DNA of 64,000 nt from Gnetum montanum (lineage: Eukaryota > Streptophyta > Gnetopsida > Gnetales > Gnetaceae), in contig MNCI01009293.1 in NCBI GenBank assembly GCA_015680685.1, forward strand, positions 22,502-86,501, written 5' to 3'. Positions 1 to 12,620 of the stretch are shown piece by piece. The translations under genes and the position numbers were made by a program. The first letter of the stretch is position 1. Each line of letters opens with the position of its first letter. A model generated the notes under the pieces. It saw nothing but the letters and a program-made list of their open reading frames with translations. It was not told the origin of the DNA and did not search any database.

Positions 1-222
1 TTGACCGTTGAGTACGTTAGTAGTGAGGCTATTGCTAAGACCCAACCATGAGTGGTTCATTTGGAGTCATGCAGATTATTCGATGATAGTATTGAGATTA
101 TTCCAAGACCTATCAGTAACGAAGAGCTAATCTTCATAGATGCTTGGATAAAATATACATTCTTTGGATTTTTGGAAAATCTATGGCATTTTTGAACTTT
201 GAAATATTTTTGAATATTTAAT
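1..222. repeat. Dispersed repeat, inverted partner of 14,152-14,372
   Basis: The first 220 bases match the reverse complement of 14,152-14,372 along their whole length, with scattered substitutions. Shared blocks include the stretch around the phrase CAACCATGAGTGG and the run of TTTGGATTT/TTGGA words. Neither copy contains a reading frame. The left edge runs off the window and the other copy abuts the assembly gap, so the full repeat cannot be delimited. It may be the end of an unclassified transposon. Confidence 0.6.
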
Positions 223-2400
223 TAAAAAACTTTACCTAGCTCATATCTTGAGAATGTTGGCCTAGAACCTTTATGCTTCATGAAAATGGAAACAAAATAA
301 CCTTTCTTATTTGAGGGATTTTGACTCTTCCTTAATTTTGATGCAAAGTGCCTAGACTAGCTATGAAAACATTGAAAGAGGGACATGGGATGAAAGGTGA
401 ATCAATTCTAAACAAGATGGATTCTTTAAACTTGAAAATTTCTTAATTATAGTTGTTGGGCACTCTCTTGGTTCTAATGAAGCATTTATATGTCTTAACT
501 AAACTCTATATGTGACTCTTCTTTGCATTCTTATTATTTTGTTTAACCTACACACAATCCTCATCAAACCAAATCTTCTAAGCACCCTATTGTTGTGAAT
601 GCAACACTTGCTTAGCTGTTATAAGCAAAATCTATTCAAGTTCCTTATGCCATCTTTCAAGAGTCTATTTATTATGTGTTTCATCCATATATTTTTTCTT
701 AACTTTTGGGATTATTATATGTTGAAAACATTTTTGTATTCTTATTTTTTGTTATCTAAGAAACAATTTGAATTTGCAACAAAAACTTTATATGATGATG
801 GCAAGACTCCACTAAATATTCTCCAACTTTTAACTCTTTAATAAATTCAATATTATCATAAGAACATAAAATTAATTTAATACAAGAGTTACCTTCTGAG
901 TCTATGAAAGTAAATAATGAAATTTGAGGAAATCTAACAAGGCAATCATAAATGAGAAGATCAAAAAATTTTATCCATTCTAATAGTTACAGACCCATCT
1001 TATTAATAGTGAAATTTGCAAAATGTCCTGTGCAATTGTGATCTTCAACTATATCTAAAGTACCAATTTTATGTTATCATTGAATTATTTTTGTTTGCTG
1101 TGAACCTATCCTTGCATTAAAATATTCACAAATGAATATCAAAGTTTTTGCAAAAATTTCTACAATGTATATACCTAAGTTATTATGAGATAATTTCTCA
1201 ATGTCATGTCATGAAACACAATAACATAGCTTAGGTATAAACTAGGCAATGATAATAGTGTAGTGATGAAGGCCCTTTATGATGTTGCTAGCTAGGTGTA
1301 GTGGAGGTGATAGAGGATGTGGCAAAGGCAAATGAGATGTTGGAAGAGGAAGTAAGATATTAACTAAGTTTTAGAAGGTACTAAGAAAAATAGGTAGGTT
1401 AATCAAAAAATGACCCAAGAAAGTATGGAAATTGATGAGTGGTTGAGTACTGAGCATTGCCATACATAGGAAAGGGATTAAAGAATAAGGGAAAGGAAAT
1501 AAGGGATTTGAAGACCAAGGGAACATAAAATGAATCCTTTCAATATACCATAGTTTATAATTCTTTGTTATTAAGCAGATTGAACTTGTGATATTAATAG
1601 AATCAAACTTATAACCTAAATTTACTAAGTTAAAATTATCACCCAACTAAAATAATTCCTCATTATTAATTGGAAAGATATATGTGATTCATTTTGTCCT
1701 CATGTAAGGCTCATAATGATGGTTATTATTTCTTAAGAACATTATTTAAGTGTTCTGGCATTAATATGATTGATTGTTCATTAAAAATTTCAACTTTCAC
1801 TTCATATGTACACTTAAAACACCTTCTAGGCATTAGAAAATTTTGAAAACTTGGCTCAAATTTTCCTAGCATCCCCCATGACTAAAATGAGCACTCCATG
1901 ATCAAATAGTTTCAAAAATCACAAAAATTGAAGTAGTAATGTGGAAGATATGGCTTGGGGAAGCTAGGAGGTCATAACTCAATTTAGAAAAGAAAATTTG
2001 AAAAACTCTCCTTTTGGTGCAATTGAAAAAAATGGTGAAAATTATGCTAAGTATCTACCTATTTATACTTTTTGCAGATCTAATATTGGGGACCCAACAT
2101 CAGGGATCCAATATTGGTGTGAACCCAATATTAGAGCCTAAAAATTGCATTTTTCATAAGGGTATGATGGAAAAAATGATGTGTTTGGATTTCTAGAAGG
2201 TTTGAAGGTTACTTAGAGGATTTGGATGATGGAGATATGCATATTTTTGTCAAATATTTTTCATTAGGAGTTCATAAAGAAGGAATCTTAGGCTACAAAA
2301 ATTCATAAGATGGATAAGAATGGTAATGAATTCATGTTGTGAGAATGGATAGTTTAAATGATATGGGAATTATTTATTGACATTTTTTGATGTTGGAGGG
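223..2400. other. AT-rich stretch without recognisable genes
   Basis: I find no reading frame with a recognisable domain and no clear structural RNA. Short open frames (for example near 600-840 and 2,014-2,196) are low-complexity and match nothing I recognise. The stretch around 2,080-2,140 contains repeated AATATTGG-type words like those in the A/B LTR family, but no LTR boundary can be placed. It is probably decayed transposon sequence left of element A. Confidence 0.5.
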
Positions 2401-2429
2401 TTCAAGATGAGGTGGAATCACTAGGAAAG

Positions 2430-3600
2430 TATAAGATACAATAGTTATACAAGTGGGTCCTTCCCAAAGCAGGCTCCAACCCTTAATGCCCTTATATAAC
2501 CATGCCTAAAGTGTTCTTAGGCACTTAAAAAGTTGAATGTAATGCATATCTTTTTAGAAAAACACACATGTTAGTACCACCAAATTTGGAAAATAACTCT
2601 ACATTACACAGAACCACAAGTTATGACTATTCTTACAATGAGTTGAGATGGACTTAGAAGGGATTGTAGAGATCGGGACATGAGGTATCTTACCATAGGC
2701 ATAATGAATTATTGTGTTTTATTAGTGGTTAAAGTAATCACTAACATTTCTATCCAAGATTTGAACCAGGTCCAGACCATCATCCAATGACATCACATCA
2801 TTTCATCTCTTGGAATTACAACTATAAGACTATTAATGTTGCAAGGAGTATTGTCACTTGGCATATTGTCCAAGGGAGTAGTTTATTCATGGAACTTTTT
2901 TATTTTGTGGATTTCTGGGAAGCTACCTACCTTCAGGCATGGGTAACATGTCTTTCCAGTGGGACCCCCAAAAATTTATTCTGTACTCTTTTATTTTTTT
3001 CCTATGTCAACCTTTAAGGAAATAGTTATTTTACTCTTACTCCAATTTTTTTGTTAGATATACAAAGATATAATACAACCTTAGCAACAAGATAGAACTC
3101 ACAAAATTAATCCAAGAGAATCCACATATCCCCTTGATGTCATACCCTTTACATTCCCTCTTGGTTCTTCACTTTTCAGTCTAGGCATAATGATAATAGG
3201 TTTATTCTTAGTTGTATGATGAGATAAATATCATTATGGACATGGTAAGAACATCTTATTAATGGAATGGATGGTGTGGGCTCACTATTCAAATAATCAG
3301 TCCCTTATGAAATGATAGCATAGAGAAATCTTCATCTTATTGGACTACATATTGCCTTTATTTGTAATGTGTCTTATTAGTAATTGAAATTATTTACAAA
3401 AGGTTTGAAAATAAAGTATGAAATAAATGAAAAAGATAGCAAAATTTGTGAAAAAGTGTAGAGAATGAAAAATGTTAAAAGAATGGAAAATGTCAACGAA
3501 TTGAAAGATATATCAAAGAATGTAAAAAATTTAAGACATGAAAAGTATCAAAGAATGTAACAATTGAGAATAAAAATTAAAAATTCAGTAAGGTACCTAT
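2430..3600 (-). repeat. Non-coding spacer between integrase and the lost 3' end of element A
   Basis: No gene is seen here. Two blocks are conserved with the other Athila-like elements. One, around 2,930-2,965 (containing GGCATGGGTAACATGTC), matches 15,782-15,812 and the complement of about 40,963-40,985. The other, around 2,440-2,480 (containing AAGTGGGTCC), matches 15,340-15,360 and the complement of about 41,440-41,460. Their constant order and spacing supports a conserved non-coding or strongly decayed segment downstream of pol. Confidence 0.55.
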
Positions 3601-3649
3601 GGCTCTAAATTGACTTACCCATAACTATTATTAAGATCAGTTAAATGGA

Positions 3650-6600
3650 AGATAGAATAAGTAGAATATTGATGGTTAGGTTGGGTAGATTCCTTAGAGT
3701 ATTCATAATATGGTTTGACTTATTGGATATTGACAAGGATAAATTTATGTGAACTACATGGATGGTAGATATGTAAGGCACTAGATGGATAAATGGCTTG
3801 CATAATGTATGGTCCCTCCCAAAGTGTCTAGAATTTAGCTTTTTGGGATAAATGACTAGGATTATAATAAAGTACATTATTACCCCATTATATGGTTACA
3901 TTCCTTATTCGTGAATCATGGCTAAGTTTGGAGTAATGCTTATGGACTTCATTACTCATAAGTGCTACTAGCCCATTCTCATCTAAAAGATTCAAGTTCA
4001 TTAGACATTTCTTTTGAGCTAAATTCAAATTAAGGTCAATTTCACTAGTAGTAGCTAAAGTGTGAAACTCTACTTGGATTTGAAGTGTTGGAAACTTACT
4101 ATAGACCAACTCGTATGGTGTGTACCCTATAGGTAGTTTCTAGGATGTCCTATAGGCCCATCGAGCATCATTTAATTTAGTATTCCAATCCCATCTAAAA
4201 CTACTAATTATCCTAGTGAGTATTCTAGTAAGTTCATGGTTGGTGACTTCGGCTTAACAATTTGCTTAGGGATGATATGGTGTTGTTAGTTTATGGTTCA
4301 CCTCAAGTTGTTGCATGAGTTTCTTATAGGTAGCACTAGTGAAATGAGTTCCATTATCTAACATAAGCATTCTTGGTACTCCAAATCTATTCATAGCGTG
4401 TTGTTGAAAAACTTTGGTAGCTATCTTTGTTGTATAGTCTTTTATTGTTGTTGCCTTTGCCCACTTTGTGTAGTAATCCACAGTCACAATAATATACACT
4501 TTTCCATTTGACATAAATTGAATGGACCCCATAAAATCAATTCCCTAGATATCAAAAGGATCTAGTGTTGTATCTAGTGTTGTATCTAGTGTTATGGTCA
4601 TTCATATCTAGCCGTAATTCCTCCATCCCTTTGGCAACATTTACAAGATTGTGCAAAAATGTGGGCATCTCTGAATATAGTAGGCCAAAACTAGCTTGCC
4701 ATCAATAGTTTGAGTGACATTCTGTGCCCTGCATAGTGGCCACCACATGGGCCTTGATGAGCATCCTGTAAAACTCTCTATTGGTCACATTCTAACACAT
4801 ACCATCTAACGAGCCTGCATAGATCTTGTACAAGTTGCCATTAACTTCTGTGTACTATTTTTCTCTATGAAGGAATTATTCATGTTGTTTTTTACTCCAT
4901 TCAAGTGTTGTTAGATAAGTCAAGTAGTCTGTAGTCCATGGCTTCCCTATTGAATTTATAACCTTTAATGTTCTGGTAAATAGATCCTCATCAGGAAATT
5001 GATTTGATAAAGGTTCCACTAAATTGTTTCAATCCCATTTCAACCTTGATAGATGATTAGCTACTACATTTTTTGTTCCTTTCTTATCAATCATTATGAT
5101 GTCAAACTCTTGAAGAATCAGAAGCCATCTTATCACTTTGGGATTAACTGCTAGTTTTTTCATAAGTAATCAGATGACAATATGATTGGTGTGGACATAG
5201 ATTTGGTAACCAAGCACATAATGTTTGAATTTTTTAAGCATGTACACCATGTCCATTAGCTCCTTTTCAGTTGTGATGTAATTTACTTATGCTCCGATGA
5301 TTCTCCTATTATCATAGTGTATGTAGCATGGGCTTTTCTAATCATCGAGTTGTGTCAGTACTGCATCATGTGCATAGTTAGAAGCATTAGTCATGATATG
5401 AAAAGGTCTTGACCAATATGGAGCTTGGAGGATTGGTGTCTCGACTAGTTTTTGCTTCAAGGCTTCAAATGCCTTTTCACATGACTCAGTCCACTTGAAG
5501 GGTACATCCTTCTTTCTACAATCGATTTGGCTATCTTTGCAAAGTTTTTGATGAATCTCCTATACTATCTTGTATGGTCTAAAAAGGATCTTACATCTTT
5601 CACTAACGATGGCCATTGAGTAATATTTTGGCTATCTACTTCTAACAGAAACTTAATACCAGTCTCTAAAAGATGGCTGGTGCATTACAAAGAACAAAGG
5701 GTATCTATCTGTAAGTAAATGTTCCTCATGGATAGGTGAACATGATTTTCTCTTGGTCTTTAGATGCAGTGTAGATCTAATTGTATTCATTATACCCATC
5801 TAGAAAACTATAATAATCATGTCCTAAAATTGTGTCTAGGACCTAATCACCAAATGGCAATAGGAAGTGATCCTTGAACATGGTAGAGTTCAACATCCAG
5901 AAATCAATGCAAATGCACCATTTGTCCTCCTTCTTTGAAACTATCACTAAAGGACTAACCCATTCATTATCCAAAATAAGATAGATGAATCTTGCCTTTA
6001 CCAATTTCTCCAATTCTTTCTTAACTACCTCCTTTAATTTAGGATTGAGCCTTCATTGATGTTAACATTTTAGTTTGATTACAAGATCAGTATAGATCTA
6101 GTGCTGACAAATTCATGGATCAATTCATGTGATCTCATCATAAGACCAAGCGAATGTTGTAGGCCATCTGTTAAGCACTTCTAGTAGTTTCCTTTTCTAT
6201 TCTTTCTCTAGGTTGGTGTTGATAATCATCAACTTCTTCTTGTTTAGAAATACATGTTCTAATGTTGCCAACATGGCATGCAATTCTAGCAATTCTAGTT
6301 CCATTATGTTTGGGACAAGTGTCCCTAGTTTTTTTCTTCTTCTTAATTGATTTGAGGGTAGGAGCATCCTTTCCTTAGCTATTATAACCTATCAGTTTCT
6401 ACTACAGAGGTACTAATGATGTGTTCTTCTAGTTTCATGTACTTGTCGAATTGAGTTTCTTCACTTGTAATTAGCCACTAGGTGCCCTCTTGTTGGGTGA
6501 CTACTGCATATAGATAATTTTGCATACATCTTATTTCAACACATCTATTTCCTACCTTGGTCTACTCTCATTTGATAGCCTAGATTATTTGCATACAATT

Positions 6601-7010
6601 ACACCTATTATTACTATATGTAATACATGGAACTCTTTATCTTTGTATGTTTCTGACCTCATCTTCCTTGGAAATTTCCATGAAACTCTTTATCTTTGTA
6701 TGATTCCAAGCTTAGCATCCACAATGCTAAGCCAAGATTTTCCCATGATAATTGGGAATTCTCCCTTATTTTTCCCCACATGAATAACTATAAAATCAAC
6801 AGGGTAAGACTAACCACTAATGTTAGTAATCACATCCTTCACTTGTCCAAGTGGAACTATGATTGACTGGTCCATAAGCTCTAGGAAAATGTTACTTTTG
6901 TTTAGCGGTGGTAGGTTCTAGGCCTAATACATGTCTTTAGATATCAAGTTCACTTTAGACTAGAATCCAATAGAGCTTTGCATGGTTTTTTCCTAATATT
7001 TGGAGATAAA
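3650..7010 (-). pseudogene. Element A pol: protease, reverse transcriptase, RNase H, integrase (broken)
   Basis: Reading leftward, the protease region lies at about 7,010-6,700, where the usual DLGAS-like motif has become DSSL. Reverse transcriptase lies at about 6,150-5,500 and RNase H at about 5,400-5,060. RNase H ends in a recognisable NHLSRL (normally ADHLSRL). The integrase core (about 4,560-4,260) shows DYYTKW and LDNGTHF, and its C-terminal part runs to about 3,888. The reverse transcriptase lacks the segment that should carry the FMDDF active site. Near 5,660 the sequence jumps from the CNAPAIF motif straight to the conserved block after the active site. Many TAG, TAA and TGA codons interrupt the frame, so no product is expected. 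Assignment to the Athila/Tat clade rests on the motif wording and the shared primer-binding site. Confidence 0.75.
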
Positions 7011-7149
7011 CTAAGGGACTTCCTAGATCAGTTCTCTTCTATGGGAGAGCCCCTACGTTAATCAAATGAGTTATTGTTTGAGTAAGCATGATAATTGTGA
7101 CATTTTATCATGATGAGGTTGGAAGGTTGCTATGTTGAGAAGGACTTGA

Positions 7150-9582
7150 TGTACATGGGGTGGAAGTAGATGTATTCCCCATCCGTTGAGTCTTTTCTAG
7201 ACTCATTCTAAAAAATGATTGTTTCTTGGGTTGAGACTCGTAGGCAACCCTCTCCATATGCATATTAACTACCTTAGTAACATTCTTTTGCTATGGTTGT
7301 GACACCAATTCTCCCTACATAATAAGAAATGGAATTGGTGGTAGAGGATTTAGGTGTTAATTAGAATGACTAGCTATTGGTGGATGCACATATGAGTTTG
7401 GATTGGTCCTTGGGAGCATCAATCTACGGTATTCTACTGGATAGTACTGTGGGGTCTAAATAGCTACATTACTAGGTGATACTAGACATTAAATGAAATA
7501 TCCATATGGATCTAGCTATCTGTATGAATGTTGTTGGCAAGGTGATGGCATAGCCCATGATTGAGGCTACAACCATTGCTAATAATAGTGCTCCTATGAC
7601 TGTGACAAAGCTCCACTAGGATAATACATTGGTTGGATGACCTTTCAGTAGTTACCTTAAGGATAAGGTAACCGTTTGAACATCTGTCGTTGAACAAATT
7701 TGGGACTGAGTGTGTATGCCCACATCTCTTGTAGCTATGCCATGATTGGGCAACATTCTTGGGATGGTTTTACTAACACATAGTGCAAACTTCCTCATCA
7801 GTGGAGTTGGTGTTTGAGCACTCAACCACTAAAGCAACTTTACCTTTTCGTCCAAATTCTTTCTTCTTTCTCTTGTCTTTACCTTTCTATCCACAATCTT
7901 CAATGCTATTGCAAATTTTTCATCAACAAAGTTCCACATTTTCTCTACTTTGGTTGTGATGTCATTTACAAATTTTTGAATCAATAAAGTCTTTTTCTAG
8001 ATCACTGGATCCAAGGTTTCCTCCTCTTATGTATCGTAGACTCATGCATCTCTTTTTTAAATTGATGGATCTCAGTTATACTCTTCAGCGAATTCCCTCT
8101 TTGTTAGCTCACCTTTCTCTTTTTCCACTCAATTGATTAATATTTGGATGTAATAATAACCTACCTTGGCATAAATCCCAAGAGTCTCTATGGTTTTACT
8201 CTGCAACCCATCTACAATGTCCCTAAGCTATTCCCTTGGTGAAAATTTATGGCTTGGGAATCTATGCAATAGTAAATAGTATCTATCCATTGCTACATCA
8301 AGGGTCTCATGAGTCCCTTTTCTTCATCCCTAGATCTCTTTTCTTAAGTTGGAAACTCATGAATAAATTTAATATTTATCATTGAGGAGTTTGAGCATGG
8401 TACTCCAATGTATGATTAATTTAGGTTTTAGTGAACTATACTAGTTCTCAGCCTCCTTCGCAAGTGTTCTAGGAAACAACTTTAACTTTTTCCAATCACT
8501 TTCAATGTTTTATAGGATGTAGGAATTGTGGAAAGCTTGAAGGTGATGTTATGGATCAACATTATAGTCACCTTCAAATCTTGGCATGTTGTTCATGTCT
8601 AGTTGTTTGATTCGACTATCTCTCACATGCCTAGTTGGGATATGAATGGCTTCTTGGATGTTGATTATACTACAACTTGTCACCATGGGTTCATTATCTT
8701 GATCAGGTCTGTGTGCTCTATTGTAGCAATGTTCCCTTCTAGGCTCATTCCTTTCATGATTTCTTCTATCACTTTGTCTATGTTGCTCATATTCTTCATA
8801 TTCTAAATCAGAATGCCCAACATAATAGTCATGATGGTCATAGTGATCATGAGTTCTTCTTTCTTCCTTGTCATGATCCTTGTACTTTCACCTCCTTCTA
8901 ATGATCATGAGGATGAAAGTGAGGCAATAGGAGAATAGTGTCAGCTTGTCCTCCTATGATGATTCTACTATTTGTCTCTGTGGGACCTAGCAAGAACTCT
9001 TACCCTTGAGTTCCACCTATGCCTTGAGTATTTTGCCTCCTATCGAAGCATCTATGCTAATTCGAAGTGTGATTTTTTCTTGACATGTTCATCTAATCTA
9101 ATGATAGGTGTTTGGGACTAGAACTCATGATTTTTGTGGAGTTGTTTAGCAACGAATATATCTCCATCAAGATTCTCCAAGACAACAATAGAATTAACTA
9201 TCTTTCCTTTCTCTTGTTCATGCCTTGCCTTCATGGCATGGTCCTTTCTTAACTACTACTTAGTGGGTTCATATTATTGGGTCATGCATTTAGTTTCACG
9301 ATATCCTTGCATTGCTTCACTTAGTTTCATCCCCTTGAGAGCAATTTGGAGCACAAGGAACACTAAACGTCTTAGTAGTAGAATAACATTCCCTTGAAGA
9401 TCTATCCACCTTAACTAACTATCTTGATGAAAGATGAATATGAAGTCAAGATAGTAAGGATCACGATGAGCATATGAGATGCTTATCTTCATTGGCATAC
9501 CCCAATCTTCTTCTTCTTCAATTCTATCACCACTTTGTCATAGTTCCTAGGAAGCTGATGTCATATTTTTTTTAGAAGCCAT
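7150..9582 (-). pseudogene. Element A gag region (broken)
   Basis: The stretch between the primer-binding site and protease on the minus strand is the gag position. A plausible start codon lies at 9,582, about 110 bases downstream of the primer-binding site. The sequence parallels the gag regions of elements B and D in order and in many words. Frames are short and interrupted, and I cannot identify an intact zinc knuckle. Identification rests mainly on position. Confidence 0.55.
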
Positions 9583-9715
9583 ATTGTATCTTTAGACATT
9601 TATTTAAGTGTGCTTTTCTTAGAATTATAAAGTTTAACTTGGTGTTCCATGTACAAGGAACTTTGTGAAATTAATTACTAAGCATACATTGACCTGTCCT
9701 TGACAATCGTGCCAA

Positions 9716-10600
9716 TGATGAGTGGTGAAGTAGTCCAACACCCAACCATACGAGATACAAGTATTCATGCATAGCTTAATTAAATTCCATGAACAAGGCC
9801 ATGTGATTAGGCTAGTAATTAGTTTAAGTTTGTGATCATTGTCTTCCCATGTGGAGCTAGTATAATCTATGTGTATGGTTTAGCTCTCAATGAGGTATAT
9901 GATATATTATTTTTGTGTTGGCCATAACTCCTAACTATGATGGTAAATTATGGAAATGATTCTAAATCTAAGGAAAATGATAAAATAATCTACTTTAGCA
10001 TAGAGCGATGAACATCCATTCCTAGCTTGTCGTACTTGCCTTGGGTTTATGTAATCATTATTGAGATTACCAAGTGAGTTCACTACTAAGAAAATCAAGT
10101 GAAACCACTACTAGATGACCAAATGATTACACTTAATTCTTGAAACCAATCATACTTATTTCACTTTACTATAAACAAGGAAAGTAAAGTACTTAGAAAT
10201 GTAACTGATTAAACTAGGAAAATAGTAAGAATTATGCTAAGTAAAACAATAAAGCTAAGTGGATGCAACAATGATGAAAAGCAATCTTAATCTTTATTTC
10301 CATCATGAACTATGCCCAAGTACACTTCACTTGAATAAAAACTCTAAACAACAGCTTAACATCACATTGCAAGCATTCACTCTATCGCTAAAACTACAAA
10401 AATAAACTACAAGAGTATACATATGATTGGAATGAAATGTTATTTGGACTATGTACCTAGGTGTCATATTTATAGGCTTACATGTGTTTGCAATATCGAA
10501 TATCCAACATTGAAGCTTGTGCCTCAATATTGGGGATTCGATATTATGGCTCCAACATCAGATGCCCGATATTATTGCAGTGACAAAACGTGATTTATCA
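9716..10600 (-). repeat. 5' LTR of element A (A/B family)
   Basis: The LTR is 885 bases. On the minus strand it begins TGATAAATCACG at 10,600 and ends CCACTCATCA at 9,716, directly followed by the primer-binding site. A TATA box (complement of TATTTATAGG) lies near 10,467-10,476. Just upstream of it (about 10,490-10,580) is a cluster of ATATTGG/CCGATATT-type words that are partly self-complementary. The right boundary is confirmed by comparison with the inverted copy of the flank at 55,480-55,570, where the sequence runs through without an LTR. The bases after the LTR, ATATA, would be the target duplication, but the other end is missing. Confidence 0.8.
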
Positions 10601-12292
10601 ATATACATGAGAAGCCATTTATAGTTGGGCCACTAGCCATTTATAGGTACAATTATGCATTATCTAAACCCATCAAAATAAACAAAACATTGGGGGTCGT
10701 TTGGTCCTTAACATTTAATATCCTTATTCCCTTGGACATGTGCTTCTTGGACTCTTTTGTCATTTTGATAGAGTCACCTCCTTGAGGCTCACTACATTAT
10801 TTATAATCTCTTGTATTTAAAATTAGTATTATGACTTGAAAAATAACCATCTTATCATTTTTCCAAATAATAACCTCTTTCTTTCTTTTTTTCAAAGTAT
10901 AGATAAAATTTTGAACTTTGAAAACGTTTTAATGCTTATCGAATGAGTCTAACTTCAATTTACAAAAAGGCCATCATCTAGAAGTTTAATTCCCATTTAC
11001 TAAATGAACATGTATAGTCTTAGTCTACAAAGGACTATCATTAGAAGGTTTAATGTTCATTCACCAAAAGAACGTATATTTAATCATCATCATCATCCTA
11101 GCTTTGTCCCAACAAAATATGATCAACTACATAAGTTCTTTTTCAACATTCACCTCTATGAAGAGATAGATCCTTGTTTATTTGTAGTTTCTTGAAATAA
11201 TATTTGATCATTTTATCCTATGCCTCTATGACTTTTGCACTTCACTTTTTGGAAATTCCCTAGCATCTACAAATCTAAATAGGAACTCATGCATAAGACT
11301 TGGCAAGGTTTTACAGCTGAATGCCAACCTAACACCAACCTTTTTCCTTTGGTAGGTTTAATTTCATTTTAAAAAAGGATCACCCAAAGGTTAAATGGTA
11401 ATTGGGAAAATGGCTTATACCATTTCCTTAATTCAAAAATGGTATGAAAATAGCTTAACTCTGCCAATATTGGTCCCAATTCTAGATATGAAAGAAGGAG
11501 GTTAGCATCACAAGGTAATATTCCATGCGACGTGATGATTAGAAGTAATAGGGATAGATTGTTGTTGAAAAAGAGCTTGGTAATGATCCAGCTCTTTATA
11601 GAAGTGAAAAACAAAAAAGAGATGCAATTGGCCCCATTTTGTACTTCTTATCGAGACAAGATTAGAATGGGGGTGTTAGACCCTGAAAAAAAGTGAGACA
11701 AGGCTAGAATGATGATTATGTATGAAAAAAGCTTATACACATGTAAATTAATTTAAAATATTTTGTAAATTTTGAAAATATGAAATTTACACATATGATA
11801 GTGTGTGTTCTATATTTAAGTAGCAAAAATAGCATAATAGTATGGATGGTGCACATGATTTATCTTGTGCAAATGTGATAAACATGGCAAGTTTTCTTAT
11901 TTCATTTCTTATCTATTTAACCTCATATACACATCACATAATTTCCCTATTGCACCTTTTAAAATTTTACATTAATGCACAAAACTACACAATGCACACA
12001 TACTACCTTTGCATGTGTACACCATGAGTCCAACCTCACAAACTAAACCTATCGTGCACGATGCACAATCACTATTCATGCCCTTTCAAGCCTAGTTTTG
12101 AACCATTTTGTAGATTAAGCTTTATTTTTCATGTTGTGTTGCTTTTCACTTTTTCTAATTTTACAAGGTTTCCTATAGAGTGTAGTCATAGAGTTTTCAA
12201 CATATATAGACTCCACTAGGAGTAAGCGATAGAGCATACCATCAATGCCTACAACTCTAATTGGAGTCACATTATTATTCTCAAAATCAACC
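10601..12292 (+). repeat. Upstream flank of a subtilase copy (inverted duplicate of 53,462-55,570)
   Basis: From the LTR edge to the start codon at 12,293 this stretch aligns in pieces with the reverse complement of 53,462-55,570. For example, the block at 10,601-10,700 (ATACATGAGAAGCCATTTAT) matches 55,470-55,565. The block 12,250-12,300 (ATTATTCTCAAAATCAACC then ATG) matches the bases just before the start codon at 53,461. The portion 11,240-11,950 also matches 48,780-49,480 in the same orientation. No gene is present. The sequence has lost almost all CpG, unlike parts of the 53-55 kb copy. Confidence 0.7.
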
Positions 12293-12620
12293 ATGAATCT
12301 TCTTCTTCTTCTTCTTCTCTAGTTGATGCATTTGATTTTGATATTGCAATTGCAATCGGCATAATCTTAGTAGAAATTGACCACCTCCACGTACATTGTT
12401 AACACAAAGCCAACAAACCACCATAGTGTCTACTCCATGATGGATGATTGGCATACCTCACTCATCTACCATCCCTTCAAAATCTCCTTCCAATACAAGC
12501 TTTCCTTCAACAGCTTCACCGTGGAGCTCATGACTATCGAGGTGGAGCAAATGGAGTAAAAACTAAGCATTGTGTCACTAATGGAGGAGACCCTATACAT
12601 CTCCACATGACCCTATATGA
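12293..12620 (+). pseudogene. Truncated, deaminated copy of a subtilase 5' end
   Basis: The start codon at 12,293 opens a leucine-rich signal peptide built on a CTT run, then meets a TAG after nine codons. The rest aligns almost without gaps to the first 105 or so codons of the pseudogene at 53,461. It covers signal peptide and the I9 propeptide, including TSTYIVNT, WHTSLIYHP and ISFQYK. Differences from the GC-rich copy are overwhelmingly C-to-T or G-to-A (for example ACG to ACA, CCG to CCA, CAG to TAG). Homology stops near 12,615-12,620, where LINE-like sequence begins. No protease domain remains, so this is a dead fragment. Confidence 0.85.

Larger units (their letters stand above)
2430..10600 (-). 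mobile_element. Element A: decayed Athila-like Ty3/gypsy retrotransposon, 3' end missing
   Basis: Read on the minus strand, this runs 5' LTR (10,600 to 9,716), primer-binding site (9,715 to 9,695), gag, protease, reverse transcriptase, RNase H, integrase and a 3' spacer. The primer-binding site resembles the tRNA-Asp-type site TGGCGCCGTTGCCGGGGA typical of Athila/Tat elements, with several G-to-A changes. Two spacer blocks (about 2,930-2,965 and 2,430-2,480) recur in elements B and D at similar distances from integrase, which places all three in one superfamily. No 3' LTR is visible on the left, so the element is truncated or continues in unrecognisable form. It is inserted in the upstream flank of a subtilase copy. 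It cannot be autonomous: its frames are full of stops. Confidence 0.8.

Noticed and set aside
599-841. 80-codon open frame near the left edge
   Set aside because: Phe/Leu-rich low-complexity translation of AT-rich DNA, no domain, no conserved counterpart in the window.
2080-2140. An additional A/B-family LTR
   Set aside because: Only the short AATATTGG-type words are shared; no TG...CA boundaries, TATA box or flanking duplications could be placed.
12299-12321. CTT microsatellite as an independent repeat feature
   Set aside because: It is the leucine run of the subtilase signal peptide, present in shorter form at 53,440-53,455 and 58,128-58,145.
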